Assembly (NCBI GenBank): GCA_002499445.1
Contig: DALS01000015.1
Span: 1-38,213, forward strand
Length of the DNA stretch: 38,213 bases
Reading direction: 5' to 3'
Source: Methanosarcina sp. UBA293
GTDB taxonomy: Archaea > Halobacteriota > Methanosarcinia > Methanosarcinales > Methanosarcinaceae
Shown here: piece by piece, positions 8,599 to 16,885 of the stretch
How the letters are laid out: every line of letters begins with the position of its first letter
Numbering within the stretch: position 1 is the first letter of the stretch
Translations under genes and position numbers: made by a program
Notes under the pieces: generated by a model
Databases searched by the model: none
Told to the model about the DNA's origin: nothing
Seen by the model: only the letters and a program-made list of their open reading frames with translations

Positions 8599-8974
8599 AA
8601 ATATTATAGAATATACTTTTAATGACATTAATTAAATAATATTGATGCCTGAATAATTATTTTTAAGCTTTTTCTTATAATTTTTAGTTTTTATAATTTT
8701 CACCACATTAAATTAAAATTAGAAAAAGACGTAGTTAAATAATCTAATAGTCTAGTATAAATATAATCGAATGAAGGATAATAATAATGAAGGATAATAG
8801 TAATGAAAGTCTAACCTCACCAGATAGAAGTAAAATAGGAATATGGTATGGAATATGGTTGCTTTTTGAGAAAGAAGTAACAATGTTATAGTAACAATAT
8901 TATTATTGAGGTCATTACTGTAACTAAGAATTACTGCCTTTGGGGGAAGAAAATAAGCTTGCTGGGGGAATATT

Positions 8975-9640
8975 TTGGGCAAGGATAACTTGGGAAAACA
9001 TACAGATCAAAATACAAGTTGGGATATTTCAGGCAAAGGAATCTCAAATAATTATTTTTACCCAATCTACGGTATAATTCTACTTATAATTCTGTTTATA
9101 ATATACATAATTCTGAAAAATCCAGAAGAGCCTGTTGTAATGATACGTCGGTTTGTAGGAACTTGCGGTTACCTGACCATGTTTCTTGCAATAATTACAT
9201 CTGAGTACATGGCTAAAATGAAGAAAGTATCAGGACTGTCTTTTATAAAAGCTCACCATAACCTGGCAAGAGTTGGAATCTTGTTAATCCTAATTCATCC
9301 ACTGACTTTTGCTTTAGAGGGGCGAGGGATTCAGATCTTATCTCCGATTTCCCAGACAAATATCTTCATTGCATTAGCAGGTCGCCCGGCTTTTTATCTG
9401 TTCCTTCTAACTGCTGGGATTGCACTGTACAGGAAGAGATACAAAAACTGGCGGAAAGTTCACTACCTAAGCTACTTGGCCTTTTTACTTGTTTCAACAC
9501 ATGCCTTGATGATAGGCGATGACTTCAGATTGACTATAATGAGAATACTTGCATTTTCAATGGCGGTTACTGTAATAGCTATATTTATACATAAAAGACT
9601 GGCATCAAGGCAAAAAAGCACAGGGCAAAAAAGGAGATAA
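8975..9640 (+). CDS. Ferric-reductase-like transmembrane heme protein (membrane domain only)
   Basis: 221 aa with about six membrane helices matching the ferric reductase/NOX transmembrane domain. Two histidine pairs with 13-residue spacing are visible: His95/His108 and His163/His176, the expected ligands of two b-type hemes on neighbouring helices. No FAD or NAD(P)H domain follows, so it resembles stand-alone domains such as MsrQ/YedZ that need a partner for electrons. No MsrP-like partner is adjacent. TTG start with GGGGG a few nt upstream; no in-frame ATG lies near. A decayed membrane-protein fragment follows (9719-9835). It probably moves electrons across the membrane; donor and acceptor are unknown. 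Confidence 0.82.
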   Translation: MGKDNLGKHTDQNTSWDISGKGISNNYFYPIYGIILLIILFIIYIILKNPEEPVVMIRRFVGTCGYLTMFLAIITSEYMAKMKKVSGLSFIKAHHNLARVGILLILIHPLTFALEGRGIQILSPISQTNIFIALAGRPAFYLFLLTAGIALYRKRYKNWRKVHYLSYLAFLLVSTHALMIGDDFRLTIMRILAFSMAVTVIAIFIHKRLASRQKSTGQKRR

Positions 9641-9718
9641 ACAATTGAAATTGCCACCAACACCGCATACTAAATTGAATAAAAGCGAAAATATATGAAG
9701 ATAAAATTATATTGACTA

Positions 9719-9835
9719 AACACGGTTGAACTTTCAGTAATAGTAAGCTCAACAGGTGTACTCCTTCTGATGTTGACTTTCTATCTCAATCTTTTCGAAA
9801 GCATCAGAGCTACCAATAAATATCAAGAACTTTAG
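9719..9835 (+). pseudogene. Fragment of a small membrane protein (no start codon)
   Basis: An open frame with no ATG, GTG or TTG at its 5' end encodes VELSVIVSSTGVLLLM, a continuing hydrophobic stretch with FYLNLFE, and stops after YQEL. The pattern of STG, an aliphatic run and FxLNLF resembles the first helix of CBU_0592-like small membrane proteins, cut off after about 35 residues. The stop lies just before the end of the convergent channel gene. The family match is from memory and weak. Confidence 0.35.
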
Positions 9836-9841
9836 TAAAAT

Positions 9842-10603
9842 TTACTTTTTTTCCTTTTTTGAAAACCTGTTAACTTCACTGGAAAGGAGCTGTACTTCGC
9901 TGCGCAGTTTTTCAATCTCTTTTGAGGATGATTCACCATCCCTTCCAACGAGAAAGCTTGCCAGAGCTGCGGTTATATACCCGAAAATTGAGAAAGCATA
10001 AACCGATAACAGAAAAGCCAGTATTCTTCCTTCAGCGGTTTCTGGCCAGTAACCGCTTCCTATTGTAGTCATAATCATTGCGGTCCACCAAAGTGCATCC
10101 CAATAAGAAGTAAGGCCTGGCTGCTCAAAATTGTATATACCTGCGGCTCCAAGAAAAGTTATTAGAGATGTAAGCAGCAGGACGTATCTCAAGCCCCGCT
10201 GCCTCATTACTTGCCGGACAGTTCTTATACTTCGATTGAAAGAAGAGAGGATCCGGATCAGATTAAGAGACCGAACAGAATTTGCAAATCTGACTAGCCT
10301 GAAGCCGCTAAATAACGTTAGAATCCTTAAAGCAGGCAAAAATAAGGAAAGTACGACAAGCCAGTTCTCCTTTAAATAATCCTTCTTTTTTGGAGAGATA
10401 TTCAGTTCGACAAAGAAGTCAATTATAAATATCGCCCAGATACCCAGGCTCAATACTTGCAAAGATCGAGAAAACCCGTAAACAAAATCCACAACAATAA
10501 GAACTAACCATAAAATTGACAGTAATGTTAAAGGGAAATCAAGAAGAGCATTAATCTGGGAAAGTAACTCAATTCTTTCTTCATTTAATTGCTTTTTATC
10601 CAT
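9842..10603 (-). CDS. Voltage-gated-type ion (potassium) channel
   Basis: 253 aa with the plan of a six-helix cation channel: helices at about 22-45 and 50-68, then 80-98, an arginine-studded S4-like region (Arg at 93, 102, 105, 111, 117, 124, 127, 130), a helix at about 138-157, a pore loop and a last helix at 193-220, then a charged coiled coil (226-253). The pore reads TTIGSGYWP (Thr180-Tyr185) where classical K+ channels have TVGYGD, so selectivity may differ. ATG start; GGTGA lies upstream at long spacing. The upstream region shares about 60 bp with that of the Met-rich gene at 11173-12450. Confidence 0.85.
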   Translation of the reverse strand: MDKKQLNEERIELLSQINALLDFPLTLLSILWLVLIVVDFVYGFSRSLQVLSLGIWAIFIIDFFVELNISPKKKDYLKENWLVVLSLFLPALRILTLFSGFRLVRFANSVRSLNLIRILSSFNRSIRTVRQVMRQRGLRYVLLLTSLITFLGAAGIYNFEQPGLTSYWDALWWTAMIMTTIGSGYWPETAEGRILAFLLSVYAFSIFGYITAALASFLVGRDGESSSKEIEKLRSEVQLLSSEVNRFSKKEKK

Positions 10604-10696
10604 ATGTTACTTCTCACCAAAATTATTTGAATTATCAGGTGAGCGTACTTATGCTTTAAAACGAAAGCTCCGCCAAATAAATCCAATAAAATTAAA

Positions 10697-10759
10697 ATAA
10701 TTTAATATAATCAATTGGATAATAAATTCCTGATTTATAAATACTTAATCTCTATCAAC
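10697..10759 (-). promoter_or_regulatory. Shared upstream element, ion channel copy
   Basis: ATAATTTAATATAATCAAT, then GATAATAA, TTATAAATA and TTAATCTCTAT in order, matching 12513-12572 upstream of the Met-rich gene with few changes. On the minus strand it contains ATTTATAA, a plausible TATA box about 135 nt before the channel ATG. Confidence 0.5.
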
Positions 10760-10770
10760 TATAGAGATTA
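10746..10770. repeat. Perfect 10-bp inverted repeat
   Basis: TAATCTCTAT and ATAGAGATTA flank a 5-nt loop, at the upstream edge of the shared element. The copy near 12561-12571 keeps only the left arm. It could be a regulator-binding palindrome for the channel gene. Confidence 0.5.
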
Positions 10771-11172
10771 GTCTGGTTTTCGGAATTGGAGTACGCTTTA
10801 GAAATAGTCACCTTTTACAAATAATTACGTATATACAGAAGTAACCCACAGTAGTACGGAAGCCTCCTGGAGAATTGAATCTTTAGGAAATCATTTAGCT
10901 CTAGTTAGAAAATTTTAAAATATTATCTAGCCTTAAATTCAGTAAAAAACAGTAAATAGAAAATGAAACCCGAATTAGAAGAAGTTAATTTTAGATAAGA
11001 AAACCAGTAGACTGGTTGACGAATGCTAGAAACAGCTGGAAAAAAGAAGCAAGAGCTGCAAACTGAAAAGTTATAGGTTTGCAGTCTTAGTTTCAAGCCA
11101 AAATTTCTATCAAACTGATAGGCAACTTATTTTCCACACGGTTCATTACACGAACATTTTACAGATCAAGAC
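10771..11172. other. Intergenic between ion channel and Met-rich gene
   Basis: No gene seen. Holds two inverted repeats downstream of the Met-rich gene: AACCAGT/ACTGGTT at 11002-11017 and the stem at 11057-11085. Confidence 0.5.
11057..11085 (-). terminator. Possible terminator of the Met-rich gene
   Basis: CTGCAAAC and GTTTGCAG form an 8-bp stem with a 13-nt loop. On the minus strand it is followed by CTTGCTTCTTTTTTCC, a pyrimidine/T-rich tract, about 90 nt past the stop codon. Confidence 0.4.
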
Positions 11173-12450
11173 TTATGCAGCTCTACCCATTCTTTCGGCC
11201 ATGTTACCTGTGTTCTTGATCGAAGTCACGTTTCCAGTAATGTTGCATTTAATGTTTTTAGTCATTAGCTGAGTCGTGTCATCCGTGTTTCTGATTATAA
11301 CTATCTTTCCGGTTATATTATCCATCTTTTCAGGCGCTTTATACATACCATCCATTTTTTCGGTCATTCTAGTCATATCCACATCTTCAAGTATGATCAT
11401 CTTTCCATCTATGAAATTCATAAAGTCCATTCTTTCGGCCATTGTGGACATACGATCCATTTTTTCAACCATTGAGGTCATGTTATCCATACCTCTGAGT
11501 ATAACCATATTTCCTGTCATTTCACACATTCTGGATCTGGCCATAGCTCCAGTCTGATTTCCTGCCATGGTTCCTATCTGACCTTCAGTCATGTTCTGAG
11601 TTTGAGTTTGGGTCAAATTGCCCGGTCCAGTCATTTCAGAGATATTACGCATTCTTTCGGCTGCTTCACTCATACCACCTATATTTCTGATTATAACCAT
11701 CTTTTCAGTCAGATCACAGGTTATACTTCCAGTCATATTTCCAGTCATGAGCACATTTATGTTTTCCATTCTTCCGGTCATGTTTTCCATTCTTCCGACC
11801 ATTCCGGACACATTACTCATGTTTCCAGCCGTTCCGGTCACGTTCTCCATATTTCTGGTCATGCTGCAATTCATAGTTCCAGTCATGTTCCCGGCCATGA
11901 CTATAGTCATATTTTCCAAATTTCCAGGCCTTGCAGACACGTTTTCCATTCTTTCGGCCATTCCCGCCATCTTACCCATTTTTCCGAACATAACCACTTT
12001 TCCGGGCATATTATCCATTTTACCGATTATAAGTGCATTTTCGGTCATATTGCCCAGGTCTTTGATTATGAATACCTTTCCAACCACATTACATGTTATA
12101 GGTCTGGTCATGGTTCCAGTTTGGTTTCCTGCCGTAGCCCCAGTCTGATTAGCAGTCATATTCTGAGTCTGGTTTTGAGCCATACTCTGAGTTTGGGTCA
12201 TGTTGCCAATCTGAGCTCTGCCCATGGCTCCGGTCATGTTCTCCATTCTCTCGCTTATATTATCCATACCGACTACAACTGCATTTCCAGTCATGTTGCA
12301 GGTAATTGTTTCAGATGTTTTTCCGGCAAGGATAACACTCATATTCTCCATGTTTCCTATCGTGCCCATAGTTTCGTCCTGCGCTTGCACAGATACAATA
12401 GACAACGTTAGGCATAACACTAACAGAGAAACTATCAGTTTTGTATTCAT
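11173..12450 (-). CDS. Exported Met-rich protein with dense N-glycosylation sequons
   Basis: 425 aa. Signal peptide at residues 1-23 (ends SVQAQ). The rest is imperfectly repetitive: blocks start with a cysteine motif (ITCNMTGN, ITCNVVGK, ITCDLTEK, RMCEMTGN, IKCNITGN), followed by a short aliphatic strand (VVVG, FIIK, VIIR, VILR) and NMT/RMEN units. By my count there are about 27 N-x-S/T sequons and about 61 methionines (14%). No C-terminal membrane anchor or sorting signal is visible. ATG start behind GGGGG with 6-nt spacing. No family recognised. If glycosylated it would be a heavily decorated surface protein; methionine density might serve metal binding or oxidant scavenging. These roles are inference. 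Confidence 0.75.
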   Translation of the reverse strand: MNTKLIVSLLVLCLTLSIVSVQAQDETMGTIGNMENMSVILAGKTSETITCNMTGNAVVVGMDNISERMENMTGAMGRAQIGNMTQTQSMAQNQTQNMTANQTGATAGNQTGTMTRPITCNVVGKVFIIKDLGNMTENALIIGKMDNMPGKVVMFGKMGKMAGMAERMENVSARPGNLENMTIVMAGNMTGTMNCSMTRNMENVTGTAGNMSNVSGMVGRMENMTGRMENINVLMTGNMTGSITCDLTEKMVIIRNIGGMSEAAERMRNISEMTGPGNLTQTQTQNMTEGQIGTMAGNQTGAMARSRMCEMTGNMVILRGMDNMTSMVEKMDRMSTMAERMDFMNFIDGKMIILEDVDMTRMTEKMDGMYKAPEKMDNITGKIVIIRNTDDTTQLMTKNIKCNITGNVTSIKNTGNMAERMGRAA

Positions 12451-12512
12451 TCTTTACCCCCATATGCAAGTCCGACACTGAGTCGGTTATATACTGCTCA
12501 ATTTAATAAAAG

Positions 12513-12572
12513 ATAATTTAATATAAATCAATAGAATAATAATGGTCAGCTTATAAATAATTAATCTCTATT
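12513..12572 (-). promoter_or_regulatory. Shared upstream element, Met-rich gene copy
   Basis: ATAATTTAATATAAATCAAT, AGAATAATAA, TTATAAATAA and TTAATCTCTAT, the same order as 10697-10759. It lies 63-122 nt upstream of the ATG; ATTTATAA on the minus strand is a plausible TATA box. Confidence 0.5.
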
Positions 12573-12947
12573 AATTACAAAAGCTAGTCAATTTTTAAGG
12601 ATCGGGAAGCATTTTAAAAGTAATCATATAAGATATATTTGAGAAGAGCGTCATAGAAATAAGAAGACCCCATTTGAATTTTACCCCCTGAATAATTAAC
12701 CTAATCTTTGATCATTAAAACAGTTAAGAAACTATAATTAGTTAAAATATAAAATTTATTTTAAGATGAGCTTACCATATTAATAAACAGATATTGAGTA
12801 GCATGCTGAAAACCATAATGAAAAATCAATTTAATGCTTACTTTAAATTACTTGCAATAAGGTTTTTTGCTTTCCAGGTAAACCTTTTCTGATACTTTTC
12901 GAACTCTCTACCGTATATTGCATATTTTGATTCTTTAGGTTCGCTCC
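12573..12947. other. Intergenic, A+T-rich, no gene seen
   Basis: About 375 nt between the upstream element of the Met-rich gene and the stop of the methyltransferase-like gene. No ORF, RNA or strong repeat found. Confidence 0.5.
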
Positions 12948-13652
12948 TCACCAGATGAACGGTACAAGCCGGTATCTTACCTTCTTCGCATACTCCTTAT
13001 ATCCTGAAAGCTCCTTGTAGAGCATTCTGTCTTCAAAGTATGTGCGAAAAATAAAAACAATAGCAAGTAATAGTGCAGGGATCAGCCCGTAAAGAGAGCC
13101 AATGATGAACGGAGCACATCCGTAATACAGAATCATTCCGGTATAACCAGGATGCCGGACAATTGCATAAGGTCCCGTCGAAACCACCCTTTGCTCTCTC
13201 TCCTTCTGAATGCGGGCTGTAGTTTCAAAGAACTTGTTTTCAACCATTGCCCACACTACAACCCCCCAGCCCACAACGAAAATTATTACGCCGCCTACTA
13301 AAAACTCCATTCCGGTGCTTGAAAGCTGGAATCTTCCTACATCGAGCCCGCACACAATAAATATTATGAAAACAAATATAATATAGAGCACTGTAAACAG
13401 CTTATCCCATCGCTTCATTTCTTCCCATTTCGTTTCACTTCGTACTCTTATAATCTCAGGATTGAACTTGAGGAAAATAACAATATTGAAGAGTAATGAG
13501 ATAAAATAAAGGCAAAAGAAAAACCATGCTCTAGGCAGGTCGACCCGCCCGGCAGAAAGAAAAAACACTGCCATAAGCAAGAATATGCTTCCAAGAACCT
13601 GTACAGCTCTTTTGGAAATAGCCTTCCAAAATACGGCATCCTTTTCTACCAT
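12948..13652 (-). CDS. Isoprenylcysteine carboxyl methyltransferase-like membrane protein (second)
   Basis: 234 aa with about five membrane helices and the ICMT/PEMT signature in the C-terminal half: GPYAIVRHPGYTGMIL, then YFEDRMLYKELSGYKEYA before a RLVPFIW end. It is only distantly similar to the gene at 2960-3646, sharing the GPY..(V/I)RHP.Y.G core and the E..L..E..GY..Y motif, so it is a family member rather than a recent duplicate. ATG start with GGGAGA close upstream. The methyl acceptor cannot be predicted. Confidence 0.85.
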   Translation of the reverse strand: MVEKDAVFWKAISKRAVQVLGSIFLLMAVFFLSAGRVDLPRAWFFFCLYFISLLFNIVIFLKFNPEIIRVRSETKWEEMKRWDKLFTVLYIIFVFIIFIVCGLDVGRFQLSSTGMEFLVGGVIIFVVGWGVVVWAMVENKFFETTARIQKEREQRVVSTGPYAIVRHPGYTGMILYYGCAPFIIGSLYGLIPALLLAIVFIFRTYFEDRMLYKELSGYKEYAKKVRYRLVPFIW

Positions 13653-13835
13653 TATCTCCCAATGACAGAATTGTTTTTGATACTCAAGAGGATTTGGATG
13701 GTTAAATTAGGGACTCGGCAAGATTTAACTTCTGAAAATAAAAGATTCAGGAGTAAGTTTATGTTCAGAAGAATAACTTTAACTAAGATACCAGGAGAAG
13801 AGCACGATTTTACTAACAATATTTGGAGTTACTGA

Positions 13836-14240
13836 ATGAAAAATATCAAAGAATTTTTTAAGAATGATAAATTCGCTGCAATTTCAGGGATCGAACTTCT
13901 GGAAGTCTCTCCAGGATATGCAAAAGCCATTATGAATGTAGAAGAAAAGCACCTTAATGCCCTGAAAACCGTTCAAGGAGGTGCACTATTTACCCTTGCA
14001 GATCTTACTTTTGCTGCAGCATCAAATGCTTATGGGACTGTTACTGTTGCTATCAATGCAAACATCTCTTTTGTAAAAGCCGCAGCAGGTAAAACTCTCA
14101 CAGCCGAAGCAATAGAAACGTCAATTAACCCCAAAATTTCAACATACACTGTAAATATAACTGACGATCAAGGAGATCTTGTAGCAATATTTCAGGGTAT
14201 GGGCTACAGGAAAAAAATTTCACTTAATGACCTTTCTTGA
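13836..14240 (+). CDS. PaaI/YdiI-like hotdog-fold thioesterase
   Basis: 134 aa, the usual length for a single hotdog domain. VQGGALFTLADLTFAAASN (residues about 47-65) holds the conserved Gly-Gly and catalytic Asp region of the PaaI family, and the late NITDDQGDLVAIFQGMGYR matches the final strand. These proteins hydrolyse acyl- or aryl-CoA thioesters in the cytosol. ATG start with GGAG at 7-nt spacing. It stands alone between the divergent methyltransferase gene and a tRNA. The exact CoA substrate is unknown. Confidence 0.88.
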   Translation: MKNIKEFFKNDKFAAISGIELLEVSPGYAKAIMNVEEKHLNALKTVQGGALFTLADLTFAAASNAYGTVTVAINANISFVKAAAGKTLTAEAIETSINPKISTYTVNITDDQGDLVAIFQGMGYRKKISLNDLS

Positions 14241-14331
14241 ACTTAAAATCAAGAGATAATTCAAGTTAAAACAGAATTAATTTAAAAGAGAATTTGAGTT
14301 TAAAAGAAAGCCAATTTAAAAGATTTTCCAA

Positions 14332-14403
14332 TGCGACTGCCGGGATTCGAACCCGGGTTCTAAGCTTGGGAAGCTCAGGTCATAGCCACTAAACCACAGT
14401 CGC
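14332..14403 (-). tRNA. tRNA-Gly (anticodon CCC)
   Basis: On the minus strand the acceptor arms GCGACTG/CAGTCGC pair fully. There is a D-arm (GGTTTAGTGGCTATGACC), an anticodon stem TGAGC/GCTTA around loop TTCCCAA (anticodon CCC, glycine), and a T-arm CCGGGTTCGAATCCCGG. The discriminator is A and no CCA is encoded. No intron. Confidence 0.95.
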
Positions 14404-14449
14404 ATAAGGATGTTAAAAAGTGCTATGTATTCTTCTCATACATCTTTTA

Positions 14450-14466
14450 GATATTAAAGGTTTCGG
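14450..14466 (-). promoter_or_regulatory. BRE/TATA promoter of tRNA-Gly
   Basis: On the minus strand CCGAAACCTTTAATATC reads as a BRE (CCGAAA) followed by a TATA-like TTTAATAT, about 50 nt before the mature tRNA. Confidence 0.5.
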
Positions 14467-14613
14467 TAATTAGGAAGGAATGGCGAAGGTAGCTGTTTTG
14501 TGATAGGAAGAGGAAAAGTTCTATTTCTGAAATTTGAGGGTGCAAAGCGATAAAGACTGGGAATTGAATAATAATGTAGAGAATTTTCAAATTGTTTTTT
14601 TGGGGAGAGGGCA

Positions 14614-14960
14614 ATGGTTCGGTTCATAGAGCTTGCGGAGCTTTTTGAGGAACTCGAAAAAGCAACGCCTCATAAGGAAATCGTCAGGAAAATTGCTAAC
14701 TTTTTCTAGAAACTGGTAGGAGAAGAGAGAAAGGCAGTGCATACTTTTTTTCGGGAGGCATAGGGCCTGCCTTTTAGAGCACGACATTTGGAACAGGAGA
14801 GAAATTAGCTTTAAAAGCTGTTGCCGGAGCATATGGAGCTTTCGAAGTGGAGTTTCCGAAGAGAAGATAAAAAAGATATTCAAGGACAGGAGACCCTGGG
14901 GATGTAGCTTTTGAGTTAAACAGGGGAGAAAAAGCAAAAAATAAGGGAGCAGAGGGGAGA
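14614..14960 (+). pseudogene. Remnant of an ATP-dependent DNA ligase (N-terminal part)
   Basis: The ATG at 14614, behind GGGGAGAGGG, opens MVRFIELAELFEELEKATPH and continues to a TAG at 14707. This is the typical N-terminus of an archaeal ATP-dependent DNA ligase. In another frame, from 14742, ligase sequence resumes: GGIGPAF, stop (14775), STTFGTGEKLALKAVAGAYG, stop (14868), then TGDPGDVAFELNRGEK. So there is one frameshift and two in-frame stops, and only about the first 115 residues of a roughly 570-residue enzyme remain; the catalytic Lys domain is gone. The relic runs straight into the polX start. Family match is from memory but spans three separate motifs. Confidence 0.8.
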
Positions 14961-14964
14961 GTAA

Positions 14965-16719
14965 TTGAGAAATCGCGAAGTTGCCGAGTTATTTTACGAG
15001 GTTGCCGATATTCTTGAATACCAGCAGGTTGAGTGGAAACCACGGGTTTACCGGAAAGCAGCTCAGATGATAGAAAATCTTGGGGAAGACATAGAAAATA
15101 TCTATGCAAGAGAAGGGAAAACGGGGCTGATCAAGATTCCAGGTGTAGGTGAGTCTATTGCCAATCACATTGCTGAGTATCTGGAAACAGGCAAGGTGGA
15201 AAAGTTCGAAAAACTGAAAGTGAAAGCTCCTTCAGGAACTGCGGAACTAATGGAAATCCGGGGGCTTGGGGCAAAGAAAATGAAAAAACTTGCCGATACC
15301 CTTGGAATAAGGACGCTTTCTGATTTGAAAAACGCGATCGCAGCCCACCAGCTCAGACGACTTGAAGGTTTCGGAGAAAAAAGTGAGAGGAATCTGGAAA
15401 AGGCAATTGAGCAATATGAGAAAAGTCATGTCCGGATAGCTCTCGGAAAGGCGCTTCCACTCGCAGAAGAGGTTATATCGGCCTTAAAATCCCAGTGTGA
15501 AAACACAACTTCTAAAATTGATCTTTCAAAGATAATCTATACAGGCTCACTTCGCAGATTGAAAGAAACAATCGGGGATATCGACATCCTGGCAGAAGCC
15601 GAAAAAGCAGAGGCTCTGAAGGTAATGGATTGTTTTGTTTCCCTTCCAGAGGTTGATCAGGTTATTTTAAAAGGCAGCACAAAGAGCAGTGTGATCCTGA
15701 GAGAAGGGACAGCTATTGACCTTAGAGTAGTCCCACCTGAAAGTTACGGAGCAGCCCTTCAGTATTTTACAGGCTCAAAAGAACATAATATAGAACTTAG
15801 AAATATTGCCATCAAAAATGGTTATAAACTTTCGGAATACGGGCTTTATTTAAAAGAATCCGGAAAACAGATTGCAGGCAGCAGTGAAGAAGAAATTTAT
15901 GAAAAACTTGGCCTTGCCTATATCCCACCTGAACTTCGGGAAAACAGGGGAGAAATTAAAGCCGCTACAAAAAATGCCCTGCCAAAACTGGTAGAAGCAG
16001 GCGATATTAGGGGAGATTTTCATATACACACTAACTATAGTGAAGGGAAAAATAGCCTTAAAACCATGATTGAAAAAGCAGAAGCTCTTGGTTACGATTA
16101 TATCGCAATAACCGATCACTCCCGTTCCCAGAAGGTTGCCAATGGCCTGGAAATCGAGAAATTAAAAGCCCAATGGAAAGAAATTGATAAACTCTCAAAA
16201 CGTTTCAGGATAAAAATTCTCAAAGGCTCTGAAGTTGATATTCTGAGAAATGGAAGCCTGGATTATCCAGACGAAATTCTTAAAGAACTCGATGTTGTTG
16301 TAGGAGCTGTACACTCCGGTTTTGCGTCATCTGAAAGAGAGATGACAGAAAGAATTGTCATAGCTCTGGAAAACAGTTACCTTGATATTCTTGCCCACCC
16401 ATCAGGCAGGCTGTTTGGGAAAAGGGAGCCTTATGCCGTCAACTTTGAAAAGGTTTTTGAAGCTGCGGCTGCAAACGGAAAAGTACTTGAGGTCAACAGC
16501 CAGCCTTCAAGGCTTGACCTTAATGACGAGCTTATCCTGCGCGCAAAGACCTTTGGCCTTAAATTCTGTATCTCCACTGACAGTCATTCTACTACCGGCC
16601 TTGGCTTTATGCGGTATGGACTTGGACAGGCGCGGCGGGGCTGGCTCGAAAAAGAAGACGTTGTGAACACCTATCCTTACTCCAGACTTAATGAAATATT
16701 CAAAAAACACAACCGTTGA
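14965..16719 (+). CDS. polX: DNA polymerase X family protein with PHP domain (PolX)
   Basis: 584 aa, typical of bacterial/archaeal PolX. Residues 1-150 carry the helix-hairpin-helix 8-kDa-like region (IPGVGESIA, IRGLGAKKM, LEGFGEKSE). The nucleotidyltransferase palm has GSLRR and GDIDIL (Asp205, Asp207) and a third acidic residue in AIDLRVV (Asp252). From about residue 348 a PHP domain begins with DFHIHTNYSEG (His353, His355) and AITDHS, and ends with STDSHST; in homologues it has 3'-5' exonuclease/AP-endonuclease activity. A repair gap-filling enzyme. TTG start behind GAGGGGAG. All catalytic residues are visible. It sits directly after the ligase relic. Confidence 0.95.
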   Translation: MRNREVAELFYEVADILEYQQVEWKPRVYRKAAQMIENLGEDIENIYAREGKTGLIKIPGVGESIANHIAEYLETGKVEKFEKLKVKAPSGTAELMEIRGLGAKKMKKLADTLGIRTLSDLKNAIAAHQLRRLEGFGEKSERNLEKAIEQYEKSHVRIALGKALPLAEEVISALKSQCENTTSKIDLSKIIYTGSLRRLKETIGDIDILAEAEKAEALKVMDCFVSLPEVDQVILKGSTKSSVILREGTAIDLRVVPPESYGAALQYFTGSKEHNIELRNIAIKNGYKLSEYGLYLKESGKQIAGSSEEEIYEKLGLAYIPPELRENRGEIKAATKNALPKLVEAGDIRGDFHIHTNYSEGKNSLKTMIEKAEALGYDYIAITDHSRSQKVANGLEIEKLKAQWKEIDKLSKRFRIKILKGSEVDILRNGSLDYPDEILKELDVVVGAVHSGFASSEREMTERIVIALENSYLDILAHPSGRLFGKREPYAVNFEKVFEAAAANGKVLEVNSQPSRLDLNDELILRAKTFGLKFCISTDSHSTTGLGFMRYGLGQARRGWLEKEDVVNTYPYSRLNEIFKKHNR

Positions 16720-16885
16720 ACTCCAATCGCTGCACCACAACCTTTGCTCCGATTGACTACGCCTGTTTCGTGAGATCCGAACCGAAGTTCAGGAAACGTC
16801 ATCCTCCGAGCGATTTGAAAATATAGTATTTCCTGCTCTAAATTAGCCCTCAGGAGTGAAACTCAATATTTTTATACAGGAATTA

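Noticed and set aside
11602..12411. 269-codon open frame on the plus strand opposite the Met-rich gene
   Set aside because: It is the antisense of a repetitive gene, rich in Ser/His from reading CAT/GTC repeats backwards, with no ribosome site.
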